Origin: Clostridia bacterium
GTDB lineage: Bacteria; Bacillota; Clostridia; Monoglobales; Monoglobaceae
Assembly (NCBI GenBank): GCA_017622215.1
Contig: JAGARO010000004.1
Span: 62,001 to 126,000 of the forward strand
Direction of reading: 5' to 3'
Length of the DNA stretch: 64,000 nt
Every line of letters starts with the position of its first letter. Within the stretch, counting starts at the first letter, position 1. Shown piece after piece: positions 52,117-62,600 of this stretch. The notes beneath the pieces are model-generated. The model was not told the DNA's origin, ran no database searches, and saw nothing but the letters and a program-made list of their open reading frames with translations. The position numbers and the translations under genes were made by a program.

Positions 52117-53019
52117 TTATCCTTTCTTTACAGGCAATTCGATGGTTTTTCCTGCAAGATTGTCGATTACAGTTCCGTCAGGCTCAAAATCAAAGTGAAT
52201 TTTGTATGAAATAAGGTCCTGGAAACTGTTTTTGTTATTTTTCTTTGCGCCGTATTTTACGTCTCCCACAAGCGGATGCCCGATTTTTGCAAAGGATGCA
52301 CGAATCTGGTGGGTTCTGCCTGTAATAAGTTCAGCCTCAATATAGCCATTTCCTAAAACCCGATAAAAAGTTATGGCTTCCTTTGCTCCGTCAGCATCAG
52401 GACTGCAGAAATAAACCTTGTTTTCCTGCTCATTTTTTCTAATGTAGCCCTTGATTTCGCCTTGTTTAGGAGATATTTCTCCCTCTGCACGAAGAAGATA
52501 GAATTTTCTGATTTTGCCCTCGCTTATTTTTTCGTTAACAGCTCTCAGTCCCTTTGCAGTTTTGCCGATTATAACAAGTCCCGAGGTGTTTCTGTCAATA
52601 CGGTTGCAAAGTGCAGGCGAAAAAGAATTTTCCGACAGCGGATTATATGCACCGCTTTTTATAAGGTAGCTTTTTGCCCTGTCGATAAGGGTGTCGGAGT
52701 TTTTTCCTCCGCTGTGGCAGGATAGTCCTGACGGTTTGTTGACAATAAGAATGTTGTCGTCCTCATAGACTATGTCAATGTCAGAATTTCCTGTAATAAC
52801 AGGAGTTTTCTCCTGGAAAAATTCGTCGTTGATGTAAAGGTCAAGCTTGTCATTTTCCCGAAGAATGTAGTCAATAGGAACGTGTTTTCCGTTGACACGG
52901 ACACGTTTTTTCCTGAGCCATTTGTGGATTGTTCCCTGGGGGATGCCTTTAAAATATTTAATTAAAAACTTGTCAAGTCTCTGCCCTGCGTCGTTGACGC
53001 CGGAGAAAACAGTTTTCAT
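52117..53019 (-). CDS. RluA/RluC/RluD-type 23S rRNA pseudouridine synthase
   Basis: 300 residues. S4 RNA-binding domain (RLDKFLIKYFKGIPQGTIHK), then the RluA-family catalytic block NRIDRNTSGLVIIGKTAKG with the conserved Asp, and GRTHQIRASFAKIGHPLVGD. Converts uridine to pseudouridine in 23S rRNA; the exact site cannot be assigned. Three bases upstream of addA and co-transcribed with it. Confidence 0.9.
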   Translation of the reverse strand: MKTVFSGVNDAGQRLDKFLIKYFKGIPQGTIHKWLRKKRVRVNGKHVPIDYILRENDKLDLYINDEFFQEKTPVITGNSDIDIVYEDDNILIVNKPSGLSCHSGGKNSDTLIDRAKSYLIKSGAYNPLSENSFSPALCNRIDRNTSGLVIIGKTAKGLRAVNEKISEGKIRKFYLLRAEGEISPKQGEIKGYIRKNEQENKVYFCSPDADGAKEAITFYRVLGNGYIEAELITGRTHQIRASFAKIGHPLVGDVKYGAKKNNKNSFQDLISYKIHFDFEPDGTVIDNLAGKTIELPVKKG

Positions 53020-53088
53020 ATAATCACCTTAAAAATTTTCTTACATATATTATAGGTTTAAAAAATTCATTTGTCAATTTGAAATAAA

Positions 53089-53117
53089 AAAAGCACCTGC
53101 AAAATGCAAGTGCTTTT
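53089..53117. terminator. Terminator-like hairpin upstream of the pseudouridine synthase gene
   Basis: AAAAGCAC-C-TGCA, loop AAA, TGCA-A-GTGCTTTT. It is flanked by A-rich and T-rich runs and lies upstream of the leftward gene, between it and array 3, so it may stop transcription coming from tRNA-Pro and the array. Confidence 0.7.
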
Positions 53118-53152
53118 CTGGTCAAATTAAACCACAAAGGTTTTTAATTTAA

Positions 53153-53323
53153 GTAATATTCCATCTTTGATGGAGTGATATTTTTGATAAATCAAAAGTG
53201 ATATTGAAACCTAACGGTTTCAGTGATATTATATTTGTCTTTGAACTGTGCAAAGCACAATATCACTCAGCACAAGCTGAATATAACTGCGTTGCAATAT
53301 AACTTGCTGTAGGCAAATATAAC
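53153..53323. repeat. Hairpin array 3: seven hairpins with GTGATAT/ATATCAC spacers that flip at the centre
   Basis: GTAATAT; TCCATCtttGATGGA, GTGATAT; TTTTGATaaATCAAAA, GTGATAT; TGAAACCtaacGGTTTCA, GTGATAT; unpaired hinge 53230-53246; TGTGCaaaGCACA, ATATCAC; TCAGCacaaGCTGA, ATATAAC; TGCgttGCA, ATATAAC; TTGCtgtagGCAA, ATATAAC. A longer imperfect hairpin AAATTAAACC/GGTTTTTAATTT (53124-53150) precedes it. The segment 53175-53204 is the reverse complement of 36854-36883 without mismatch. It lies between the rluD-like gene and tRNA-Pro. Confidence 0.92.
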
Positions 53324-53325
53324 TG

Positions 53326-53357
53326 AAAAACGACTTGCTTCAGCAAGTCGTTTTTTC
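53326..53357 (-). terminator. Terminator of tRNA-Pro
   Basis: AAAAACGACTTGC, loop, GCAAGTCGTTTTT; on the minus strand it follows the CCA end of the tRNA directly. Its stem sequence resembles the last array hairpin (TTGC/GCAA). Confidence 0.85.
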
Positions 53358-53434
53358 TGGTCGAGGTTACAGGATTCGAACCTGTGGCACCCTGGTCCCA
53401 AACCAGGTGCGCTACCAAACTGCGCTAAACCTCG
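53358..53434 (-). tRNA. tRNA-Pro(UGG)
   Basis: Minus strand, 77 bases including an encoded CCA. Acceptor arms CGAGGTT/AACCTCG, D arm GCGCAGTTTGGTAGCGC, anticodon stem CCTGG/CCAGG around the loop TTTGGGA (anticodon TGG), T arm ACAGGTTCGAATCCTGT. It reads all CCN codons by wobble. Confidence 0.97.
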
Positions 53435-53461
53435 AAATGTTTTGTCCCTTAAGACCTGCTT

Positions 53462-53490
53462 ATTATAGTTGAAAAAAACAGTTTTGTCAA
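53462..53490 (-). promoter_or_regulatory. Consensus promoter of tRNA-Pro
   Basis: Minus strand TTGACA (53485-53490), 17-base spacer, TATAAT (53462-53467): exact sigma-A boxes about 28 bases before the mature tRNA. Confidence 0.85.
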
Positions 53491-53655
53491 CCCTTTTTTG
53501 AAAATTTCTCAAAAAAGTAGAAAAACCCTGTGAAATACAGCAAAAGTAATAGGGGAATCAAAAAAGTTTTGGTGGAATTATACATATTTTATATAAAAAA
53601 ATTATATGGAATTGACAAAAGTACAAATTAAATATGGAAAAATTGCGTAAAACTC

Positions 53656-53683
53656 TTGAAAAACTGAAAAAAGGGTGTATAAT
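53656..53683 (+). promoter_or_regulatory. Promoter of the amino acid ABC transporter operon
   Basis: TTGAAA (53656-53661), 16-base spacer, TATAAT (53678-53683), followed by AGGAGG before ATG 53725. A TTGACA at 53612 lacks a good -10 box. The remaining 53491-53655 region is AT-rich with nothing else recognised. Confidence 0.65.
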
Positions 53684-53724
53684 GTGTAACATAAAAGAAA
53701 TTTTTAAATCAGGAGGAGATATAA

Positions 53725-54504
53725 ATGAAGAAGATTATTGCTTTAGTTCTTGTTGCTGTATTAACAGTATGCTGCCTCGCAGGCTGCGGAAACAAGACAG
53801 AAAACAAACAGCCTAAGGAATTCCAGACAAAGGAACTCGTTATGGCAACAAACGCTACATTCCCACCATACGAATACTACGAAAATGATAAAATCGTAGG
53901 TATCGATGCTGAAATTGCACAGGCAATTGCTGACAAGCTCGGCTACACACTTAAGATTGAAGATATGGAATTTGATTCAATCCTCGCTGCTGTTCAGTCA
54001 GGCAAGGTTACAATGGGTATGGCTGGTATGACAGTAACAGAAGACAGAAAAGCTATCGTTGACTTCTCAAATACATACGCTACAGCTGTTCAGTCAGTAA
54101 TCGTTAAGGCTGACGGAGACATCAAGACTCTTGATGATGTAGCTGGCAAGAAGATTGGTGTTCAGACATCTACAACAGGTGATATCTACGCAACTGACGA
54201 TTACGGCGAAGAAAATATTGAACGTTACTCAAAGGGCACAGACGCTGTTGCAGCTCTCGTTGCAGGCAAGATTGACTGTGTAATTATTGATAATGAACCT
54301 GCAAAGGCTTATGTTGCTGCAAACGAAGGACTTACAATTCTTGATACAGCTTATGCTGAAGAACAGTATGCAATCGCATTTGCAAAGACAAATCCGCTTG
54401 TTAAGGATGCTGTAAACGGCGCTCTCGTTGAACTTATCAACGACGGAACTATCAAGAAGATTATTGAAAAGTACATTCCTGCTGAGGAAGTACCTGCAGA
54501 ATAA
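53725..54504 (+). CDS. Polar amino acid ABC transporter substrate-binding lipoprotein
   Basis: 259 residues. Lipobox LAGC after a signal peptide, then a type 2 periplasmic-binding fold: LVMATNATFPPYEYYENDKI, GIDAEIAQAIADKLGY, GMAGMTVTEDRKAIVDFS and GKKIGVQTSTTGDIYA. Family SBP_bac_3, which captures glutamine, arginine, cystine or similar; the ligand is not decidable from sequence. Codon use is that of a highly expressed gene. An internal terminator separates it from the permease gene, allowing excess production of binding protein. Confidence 0.93.
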   Translation: MKKIIALVLVAVLTVCCLAGCGNKTENKQPKEFQTKELVMATNATFPPYEYYENDKIVGIDAEIAQAIADKLGYTLKIEDMEFDSILAAVQSGKVTMGMAGMTVTEDRKAIVDFSNTYATAVQSVIVKADGDIKTLDDVAGKKIGVQTSTTGDIYATDDYGEENIERYSKGTDAVAALVAGKIDCVIIDNEPAKAYVAANEGLTILDTAYAEEQYAIAFAKTNPLVKDAVNGALVELINDGTIKKIIEKYIPAEEVPAE

Positions 54505-54524
54505 TTTCAGACAATAGCTTAATT

Positions 54525-54550
54525 AAGGGCATGGTCTTCCATGCCCTTTT
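54525..54550 (+). terminator. Internal partial terminator in the ABC transporter operon
   Basis: AAGGGCATGG, loop TCTT, CCATGCCCTT, TT, with a short U-run. Lies between the binding protein gene and the permease gene; it probably sets the expression ratio. Confidence 0.75.
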
Positions 54551-54573
54551 AGGATTTTAGAGGGGGTAATACT

Positions 54574-55302
54574 ATGCAGGAATGGATGACTTCCATGAAA
54601 GCAAGGTTTTTCCTTAATTTAGTTAAGGATAACAGGTGGAAATACCTGGCAGACGGCCTTGTTGTTACATTGAAGGTTACATTTTTTGCAGTTTTGCTTG
54701 GAATTTTAATAGGTATGGTTGTGGCGTCAATCAGAGCCACAAGGGATAAGACAAAGGAAACAATGCGTCCGGGAATTGGCAAGGCTATTCTTGCGTTTCT
54801 GGACTGGCTCTGCCGTGCTTATCTTACAGTAATCCGCGGAACACCGGTTGTTGTTCAGCTTATGATTTCCTATTATCTTATTTTTGCGTCCTCAAATAAT
54901 AAGGTGCTTATTGCAATTTTGTCCTTTGGTATAAATTCAGGTGCTTATGTTGCTGAAATTATGCGTTCGGGAATTATGTCTATTGACGAAGGTCAGACCG
55001 AGGCAGGCCGTTCTTTAGGGCTTAACTATGTTCAGACAATGGTATTTATTGTTCTGCCACAGGCTTTCAAGAATATTCTCCCTGCTCTTGCAAATGAGTT
55101 TATTGTTTTACTTAAGGAAACATCGGTATCAGGCTATGTTGCCCTGCAGGATTTAACAAAGGGCGGAGATATTATACGAGGCAGAACCTATGATGCCTTT
55201 TTCCCGCTTCTTGCAGTTGCGGCAATCTACCTTGTGCTAGTAATGTTCTTTTCGTGGCTTGTAAGTCTGCTTGAGAGGAGGCTGCGTAAGAGTGAAAGAT
55301 AA
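54574..55302 (+). CDS. Polar amino acid ABC transporter permease (HisM/GlnP type)
   Basis: 242 residues, about five helices. N-terminal [38 protein letters not shown] and the EAA loop [22 protein letters not shown], which contacts the ATPase. Belongs to the family whose subunits dimerise in the membrane. Overlaps the ATPase gene by 11 bases. A GGGGG-rich ribosome binding site precedes ATG 54574. Confidence 0.94.
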   Translation: MQEWMTSMKARFFLNLVKDNRWKYLADGLVVTLKVTFFAVLLGILIGMVVASIRATRDKTKETMRPGIGKAILAFLDWLCRAYLTVIRGTPVVVQLMISYYLIFASSNNKVLIAILSFGINSGAYVAEIMRSGIMSIDEGQTEAGRSLGLNYVQTMVFIVLPQAFKNILPALANEFIVLLKETSVSGYVALQDLTKGGDIIRGRTYDAFFPLLAVAAIYLVLVMFFSWLVSLLERRLRKSER

Positions 55303-56035
55303 TGTTATTATTGAAACAAAAGACCTTTGTAAATATTACCTTGGCGGAAAGCTTAAGGCTCTGGACGGCGTTAATGCAACAATTGACAAAGGCGAGGTTG
55401 TAGTTGTAATCGGCCCGTCGGGTTCGGGTAAATCTACATTCTTAAGGTCTCTTAATATGCTTGAAATCCCTACAAAGGGTGCAATTTACTATAATGGAAA
55501 TCAGGTTAACAGCAAGAAAACCAATATAAATCTTCACAGACAGAAGATGGGAATGGTTTTTCAGCATTTTAATCTCTTCCCGCATATGACAATCTTGAGG
55601 AATATGACAATTGGTCCCATGAAGCTTCTTAAGAAGTCAAAGGCTGAGGCTGAAGCTAAAGCTATGGAACTCCTTGAAAGAGTAGGCCTTGCTGACCGTG
55701 CAAACGCTTATCCATCACAGCTTTCGGGCGGTCAGAAACAGAGAGTTGCCATAGTCCGTGCGCTTTGTATGGAGCCTGAAGTAATGCTTTTTGACGAACC
55801 TACATCTGCTCTCGACCCTGAAATGGTAGGAGAAGTTCTTGATGTAATGAAAACCCTTGCGAAAGAGGGTATGACAATGGTTTGTGTAACTCACGAAATG
55901 GGTTTTGCAAAGGAAGTTGCAGACAGAATTATCTTTATGGCTGACGGACAGATTGTTGAGGAGGGAACACCTGAAAAGATGTTTGAAGCTCCTGAAAATC
56001 CAAGAACAAAACAGTTCTTGCAGTGCATATTATAA
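55292..56035 (+). CDS. Polar amino acid ABC transporter ATPase (GlnQ/HisP type)
   Basis: 247 residues from GTG 55292 (GGAGG 10 bases upstream); a TTG at 55271 is less likely. Walker [19 protein letters not shown]-loop [11 protein letters not shown], signature [15 protein letters not shown], Walker [21 protein letters not shown]-loop CVTHEMGFA. Powers uptake through the permease encoded just upstream. Last gene of the operon, followed by a long terminator hairpin. Confidence 0.95.
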   Translation: MKDNVIIETKDLCKYYLGGKLKALDGVNATIDKGEVVVVIGPSGSGKSTFLRSLNMLEIPTKGAIYYNGNQVNSKKTNINLHRQKMGMVFQHFNLFPHMTILRNMTIGPMKLLKKSKAEAEAKAMELLERVGLADRANAYPSQLSGGQKQRVAIVRALCMEPEVMLFDEPTSALDPEMVGEVLDVMKTLAKEGMTMVCVTHEMGFAKEVADRIIFMADGQIVEEGTPEKMFEAPENPRTKQFLQCIL

Positions 56036-56047
56036 AAGGAATAATTT

Positions 56048-56093
56048 GAGCCCCGGGGGGCGTGTTGTTAAAGCACGCTTCGGGGCTCTTTTT
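56048..56093 (+). terminator. Terminator of the ABC transporter operon
   Basis: GAGCCCCG, inner stem GCGTG/CACGC, CGGGGCTC followed by TTTTT. Confidence 0.88.
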
Positions 56094-56472
56094 ATATGCA
56101 AAAATAGTCCGTTATGTTAAAGTTGTGTTACAAAAACGTTAAAAATGGGTAATTTTAGCCCGAAAACACTTGATAAGAAGAAAAAAAGACAAAAAACCTT
56201 GTTTTTGTTGAATATGAATAAAAAACAGCCCAAATATGAGTAAATAAGACAAGGGAAATATATGTGAAAAAGGAACATATTGAAATACAGAAAAGCCTTG
56301 ATAATAAAGGAGAAGCGGGTTATGTAAACTATTAAAAAACGCTAAAAAACAGCGCTAAAAAGGGGACGTGATTTTTTGTGCAACTTTACCATAGCGAGGG
56401 GTACTAATAGATATTTTTAAATCGCCAACCACAATATTTAGTGGTGGACAAAACAGAATGCACAAAAATGCA
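56094..56472. other. Intergenic region upstream of the giant secreted protein gene
   Basis: AT-rich, no supportable gene. Visible features: AAAGGAG followed by ATG TAA (56323-56328), a start directly followed by a stop; a hairpin CGCT/AGCG at 56340-56354; ACCAC/GTGGT around 56428-56445; and a GGTACTAATAGA string at 56400 that also occurs near the 3' end of bacterial 23S rRNA but has no further rRNA context here. Confidence 0.4.
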
Positions 56473-56498
56473 AAAAAGTCCAATTCTGTGGGCTTTTT
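56446..56498 (+). promoter_or_regulatory. Possible attenuator: terminator-like hairpin with competing upstream pairings
   Basis: Hairpin AAAAAGTCC, loop AATTCTGT, GGGCTTTTT (56473-56498). Upstream GGAC (56446) can pair with GTCC of its 5' arm, and ACAGAAT (56453-56459) with ATTCTGT (56483-56489) in its loop, in the interleaved order of a pseudoknot. It lies just before the main promoter, so it would act only on transcripts started further upstream. Confidence 0.35.
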
Positions 56499-56501
56499 CC
56501 G

Positions 56502-56530
56502 TTGACTTTGTCCCCCTCTGATGCTATAAT
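56502..56530 (+). promoter_or_regulatory. Promoter of the giant secreted protein gene
   Basis: TTGACT (56502-56507), 17-base spacer, TATAAT (56525-56530). Confidence 0.8.
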
Positions 56531-56542
56531 TATTATGCTAAG

Positions 56543-56571
56543 GTAGAGTGGGATTAGTCTGCCCATTCTAC
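56543..56571 (+). promoter_or_regulatory. 5' leader hairpin of the giant secreted protein mRNA
   Basis: GTAGAGTGGG, loop, CCCATTCTAC: a 10-bp stem (one G-U pair) starting a few bases after the predicted transcript start. A stem at the extreme 5' end commonly stabilises long-lived mRNA, which would suit an abundant surface protein (inference). The leader then runs about 70 AT-rich bases to AAAAGGAGG. Confidence 0.6.
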
Positions 56572-56649
56572 ATTTTGCATACATTTTTTAATTTTTTTAG
56601 TAAAAAAAATAAAATAAATAAATATTTTTCTTAAAAGGAGGAAAAAAGT

Positions 56650-59600
56650 ATGATGAAAACAAAGTTTTCGTCACGTGTAATTGCACTTATTCTTACACTT
56701 GGAATGTTGATTACTTGCTTCCCAACATTCACATTTGCTGAAGATGCAGTTGCACAGACAGATAGTGGAGTCTCACCTGATGTAGATGTTACTATCGAGA
56801 AGATTGCTGACCTTGAACAGTATCTTATTGACTGGTCAAAACAGCTTTATATCGATATTAAGACTACTTCGTTGGCTCCTAATTCTGATACGGTTAACGA
56901 AAGTCAGAACCGTGTGAATGCATACAATGCATACAGCAAGTATGGTATCTTCCAGACTACAACAAGACCAAATCGAGTTGTACTTGATGATGAGAACCAG
57001 ATGGTTGCTTTCGATGAAACCGGATTACAGGCATATCTTGACAATGTAGCTGGTTACAGCGCATACAAGATGCGTTCCGAATTATCCAACTACGGTGAAC
57101 TGTACAATGACTTCGTAGTAGACACGGGGACATGGCTTAACAGTTCAAGAAAGCTTATGGGATGGGAGACATCTCTCTATTTCGGATCTATTGCCGAACA
57201 GGAGAAGATCATTCCTGTTTGGCCTGAAACCTATTCAATGGTTACATATAACCCATTCGTTAAGGAAGGTCTTAGTGTAATCTGTCAGACAGAATCCAAT
57301 TCACTCACAAGATGGACAGGATTCTCGTACCAGGCAAAAATGATAGATCCTAGTGATAGTATGGATAATATAGGTCTCAACTATCATTATCCTCTTGCAA
57401 AGTATCCTGCAGGAACAACTTCAGGTGATTTCAGAGATTCTGTAACAGAACCTATTGTTGTTGAATATCTCTTCTATACAAAGACAGACGATTTCGGCGC
57501 TCAGGTTATATCTAACATTGGTTTTGACGCATATGAATATAACGAATCTACAGGAGATATTGACTATGTCGGCGAAGAATACCGTGCACATTATGTAAGA
57601 GGCGGTTACAGACTTGAGGATGTAGTACCTCGTCCTGAACTTAACTTAAGCATAAACGGTGTTGAAGACTTCTATTACAATTCAAGCGATAATGAATTCG
57701 CTACAAACGGTTGGTATCCACCAAGAACATCATATGAATTCTTTGATGCAAACGGTGAATCCATTGTTTGGGGCGAGGTAAGAGACGGATATAAGCTTAC
57801 AGGAAATTATCCTGCTTCCGTAGCTCCTACATCTGCAATGCTTGAAGATGAAGAATATACATACACCTTCAAGGGCTGGGTAGCTGCTGATAACTATAAA
57901 TATGATGCATCTTTTGCGGCAGCTAATCTTATTAATGGCCCGGTTGTAGATTTTGGTAAATTCGAATTTATAGCAGATTCCTATGCATTCGTATTCTACC
58001 CAACATTTACAAAGCAGAAGAAAGCTTCAGGCGACCTCGGCGACGATACAAAGCCTGAAACACAGTCTAACATTGAAACATTTGAAAACGGAATTTACGG
58101 TATTGTAGACGGCGTAATTGAATATGCTCCTGAGGGCTTTACATCCGCTACAATTACTGCAACAGATATGAATAAGTACAACCAGTACACAGCAGGTGTA
58201 AACAACAATGCTTATGCTGAACTCGCTGGCGCTGGTAATAACGCATTTACAATTGCAAAGGGAATGGAAGCAAGCTTTGACTTTGCATCAAAATCTGTTG
58301 TAAATAACGATATTGTTAAATTCTCATTTGACTACTACTACCCAGGTGGCAATATGGCCAACGCGGTAGAAGCAGACATTTTCAAGATTTACAATAAGGA
58401 AACAGGTAAGGTTGCTGCCAGACTTTACGCTTCAAGGGGCGCAAACAAGGCAAACTTCCTTATGATTGCTGATGGCTTAAACTATGATGATGACTATACT
58501 GCAAACGAAGTTACTAACGAGAGAGCAATGGGCTTCCCATTCAATACTCAGGGTACACAGACTGCAAACTATAAGGCATCATACTACATCAGAAATTCTG
58601 CCGGTAACTATACAAACTTCGGTATTGACCGTGCTAACATCACAGGATGGAGAATGGATCAGGCGAAGTGGCAGCATTTCGATATCTACCTCGACACAAT
58701 AAACGGTGTTTATTATGTAATGGTAGACGGAAAGCTTTTAGCTAAGGCTAACTTTGTTGATGCTGACGTAAATAGCGTTGATGCTATCAATATGGCTGCA
58801 GGTACAGTTTATGAATCTGCTGCATACGATAACATTGCTATTTCTGAACTCGGCTATCACACAGCTTTCCCAACTTCAGATATTACAGTTAAAGACGCTG
58901 CAACAGGCGACACACTCGTTACTGTTCAGGACGCTGAATTCGGAAGAATTGTAGCTCTCCCTGAAATCAACGGCGAAGGACGTCTTACAGGCGTTTATAA
59001 GGATGCAGAAGCTTCAGCTTATGCAGACCGTGCATACAATAAGAATGGTAATAACTCATACTACGGCGGATACATTGTAGAACCTGTAGTAGGTGATGTT
59101 ACACTTTATGCAACATTTGATAATACAGTATCTTCTGATGCTGAATATACACTTGATGCATCAGGCGATGCAGTTATCACTCGTAACAAGATTACAAGTG
59201 GTACAAACATGAACTATATCAGATCAGGTAACCCACAGGGTATCAACTTTGCTGACCGTAACTGGTCATACACAGCTACAGGCGATGAAATCGGTGGCTT
59301 TGCTAAGATTTCAGGTTCATGGGAAGCTGGTACAGTAGACCTTAGTTTGGAAGCTTACGCTGATGCTAATAATATCGGTGCACCTGACGAAAACAACGAA
59401 GCTAAGTTCCCACTTATCAGTGCAACTGATGCAGCAGATAAGGCACATAGCTTTGTATACTTCCTCAACCCAATCACAGAAAACAGAAACGCTAACGACT
59501 TAGTTCTCGAAATGGCTGACACAGCTACACTCGGTGCTGGTAATAAGATTAGAATGTCTTATGACGTTAAGCTTGGTTACCTTGCTGAAGCTACTTACTC

Positions 59601-62600
59601 AGATGTTCCTGCAACAGTTAAGTTCGGTTCTGTAATGGGTGCAGTTGCTAAGAATGCACAGGGAACAACTCTTGAACAGAATATCCCTGTACTTTCAATG
59701 ACTGCTGATGAAAGATTCGGTCTTGCTGTATATGACGGAAGCGGTTTCAAACCTCTTGTTGCTGCAAACGCTGTAACAGGCAAGTGGCTCACAATCGTTT
59801 ACGATTTTGATACAGTATTAAAGAAGACAGTTATTACTGTTAAGGAAGGCGCTACAGTTCTCGCAACACAGACTGTAAACTTCCTCGATAATAACGGTAA
59901 ACAGGCTGACAGAATCACATCATTCGTATGGGGTGCTAACAACAGCACTCATGTCTCAACTGCATACCTTGATAACTTCAAGGTTGAAGAAAACCCAGTA
60001 GACAATGCTGCTGCAGTTGTAGAACCTACATATCTTAATAAGGTTATTTTCCACCACAACGGTAATAACTTGAATGACTGGTCTGTAAGATACGTTGCTG
60101 ACGGTGCAACAGCTACAACTGTTGGCATGACAGCAAACCCAACAAAGAACCCAGATACAAACTACTCATATAACTTCCAGGGTTGGAGCACTGGTGAAGA
60201 AGACCAGGCTGATGCTTATTACACAGGTATTACTAATGTAACTAAGGATTTAGAAGTTGCTCCAATGTGGGAAAAGAGTACACAGAAGTACACAGTTACT
60301 ATTGTAGATAGTGCAGAACAGACTCTCTCAACACAGGAAGTTCAGGCATATACTGCCCCAACATATCCTGGTGATCAGACAAAGGCTGCTACAGCTACAA
60401 CTGAATATGTATTCAAGGGCTGGTTTGCAAAGGCTGGTTCCCATATCGGAAACAAGCTCTTAAATGCAGACGGCACAACACTCTTTGTTGATTTCACAGA
60501 TGCTACTGAAGAAGAATTAGCTACTATCGGTACAACTGTTGAAGTTAACAACATTAAGTACACAATTGCTGACTTTGCTGCAATGCAGGTAACAGGTGAT
60601 TCTACACTTAAGCCATTGTTCGAAGAAACATATGCAGATGCTATCACAGTTAACTTCTATAACGAAGCTGGTACACAGGTATATGCTACAAGAACAACAG
60701 GCCGTGGAATGACAATCCTCAATATGCCTGCTAACCCAACAAAGGCTAACAATAACGATGGTACATTCACATGGGCTAACACATTCGATGGCTGGTACAC
60801 AGGTACATATCCAAACGGTGAAAAGGTTACCCCAACAGACGTTAATGACGCAACAAAGTATTTCACAGAAAATGAAGTAAGTCTCTATCCACACTTCTCA
60901 CAGACAAAGACTGCTGTAAGAGTTATACTTTACAATGATGATAATACAAAGCTCTTCGATGGTTATGTAGGTGCTGGTAACAAGCCAAACTACACAGCTA
61001 TCCCTAAGAAGACTTCTACATCAGACGAAGCATACACATTCAACGGCTGGAAGGCTTGTGATGTTGACGGTGTTGTTGCAGGAGATGCTACATTATATGA
61101 ATATGCAGCTCCAATGACAAAGTCTAACGAAGCTCTCCCTGCTACAGTTGTTGCTACAGCTGAAAATGTATATTACTATAAGGCAAGCTACGCAAGTGGC
61201 GAAAAGCAGTATGTAATTACATTCTATGACAATGCAGGCGCAGTACTCGGTACATCAACAGTTGCATACGGCGATATCGCTGGTGTAGCAGTTCCTGAAG
61301 TTCCAACTGCAGCTGCAAATGCACAGTACACATACTCAGACGGTGCTTGGCCATACGTGGCAAACAATGCACTTGTTCCTGAAGAAGTTGCTGCTGCAAA
61401 GGCATACATCAACGCTGAAGGTAACTTCGTAGTTGATATCTATGCTGAATACGTAAAGACACCGGTTGCAAATATTCCAGATACAATGGAAACATTTGAA
61501 GATGTTGAAATTACACTTCTTCCAAATACAAACATTTTTGCAATCAACAATTCTAAGCTTATCACAAAGCTTGGTAACAACGGTAACACAGCTACATACG
61601 CTAGAAACCAGGGCGATGGCCTTGCTCATAACGTATTTGGTATCGTTGGAGAACCTGGCAATGCTACAAATAATGTAGTAAAGATTTACAATGCTAAGAC
61701 AAACCAGGGCGTTGGCACAGTATTCTACTTTGACCCTGCTACTGCTGACTCAATCAATGGTGCAACAGTAACATATAAGTTCAAGGTTAAGAATGTATAT
61801 GAAACTGGATTCCCTACAAGATTCGCTCTTGGTCTCCAGGGTCAGACAACTGCTGGTGCTAACAGAACAATTACAAATATTGCTACAGACGGTACAACAG
61901 GTAACCTCGTTCTTACAAATGGTGCAGGCGTTCCTAAGTATATGGATAACCCATCAATCGGTTATAGCGTAGATACTATGGAATCTGCTGGTAAGAACAC
62001 ATGGTTTGACGTTGCCTTCACATTCAATTTTGCTACAAACTCATATAAGCTTGCTATCGGCGAAGTTGAATCTGAATGGATTACAGCTGCTGAAACTGTA
62101 ACAAATATTGATAGACTTGTTGTAACAACAGGTACATCAGCACAGAACTTAGATTACACAATGTATATCGATGACCTTGCAATCGAAGGTCTTAAGGAAA
62201 CATCTAAGTCACAGTTCACAGTTTCTTACCTCTCAGACGATGGTAACGCTAATTCTCCTGTAAGAGGCACAGAAGTTGTAGCTATGGGCGAAGACGCTCC
62301 TACACTTATCGATTACGATAGATCAAGTAAGGGTTACAGACTTAACGGTTGGACACTTGACGGTGAAACAGTTCACACAAAGGCTAACCCAATCACTAAT
62401 GTAACTGCAAACCTCAACCCATACGCTGTATGGTCAACACTCAAGTCATACGAAGTTAACTTCTATGAAAAGGGTGCGCTTCTTGCATCACTCCCTGAAG
62501 TTTACGGTGGATACTCCATCAACTCAAAGTGGAGCTCAAGCGTTCCTGCAACACCTGTTCGTGAAAATATCTCAAGAACAGTTACACTCACAGACGAATA

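Noticed and set aside
53267-53512. Small leftward frame covering tRNA-Pro
   Set aside because: It overlaps the tRNA, its terminator and its promoter, and has no coding features.
56400-56411. GGTACTAATAGA resembling the 3' end of 23S rRNA
   Set aside because: Only a dozen bases match and the surrounding sequence has none of the expected helices; treated as chance.
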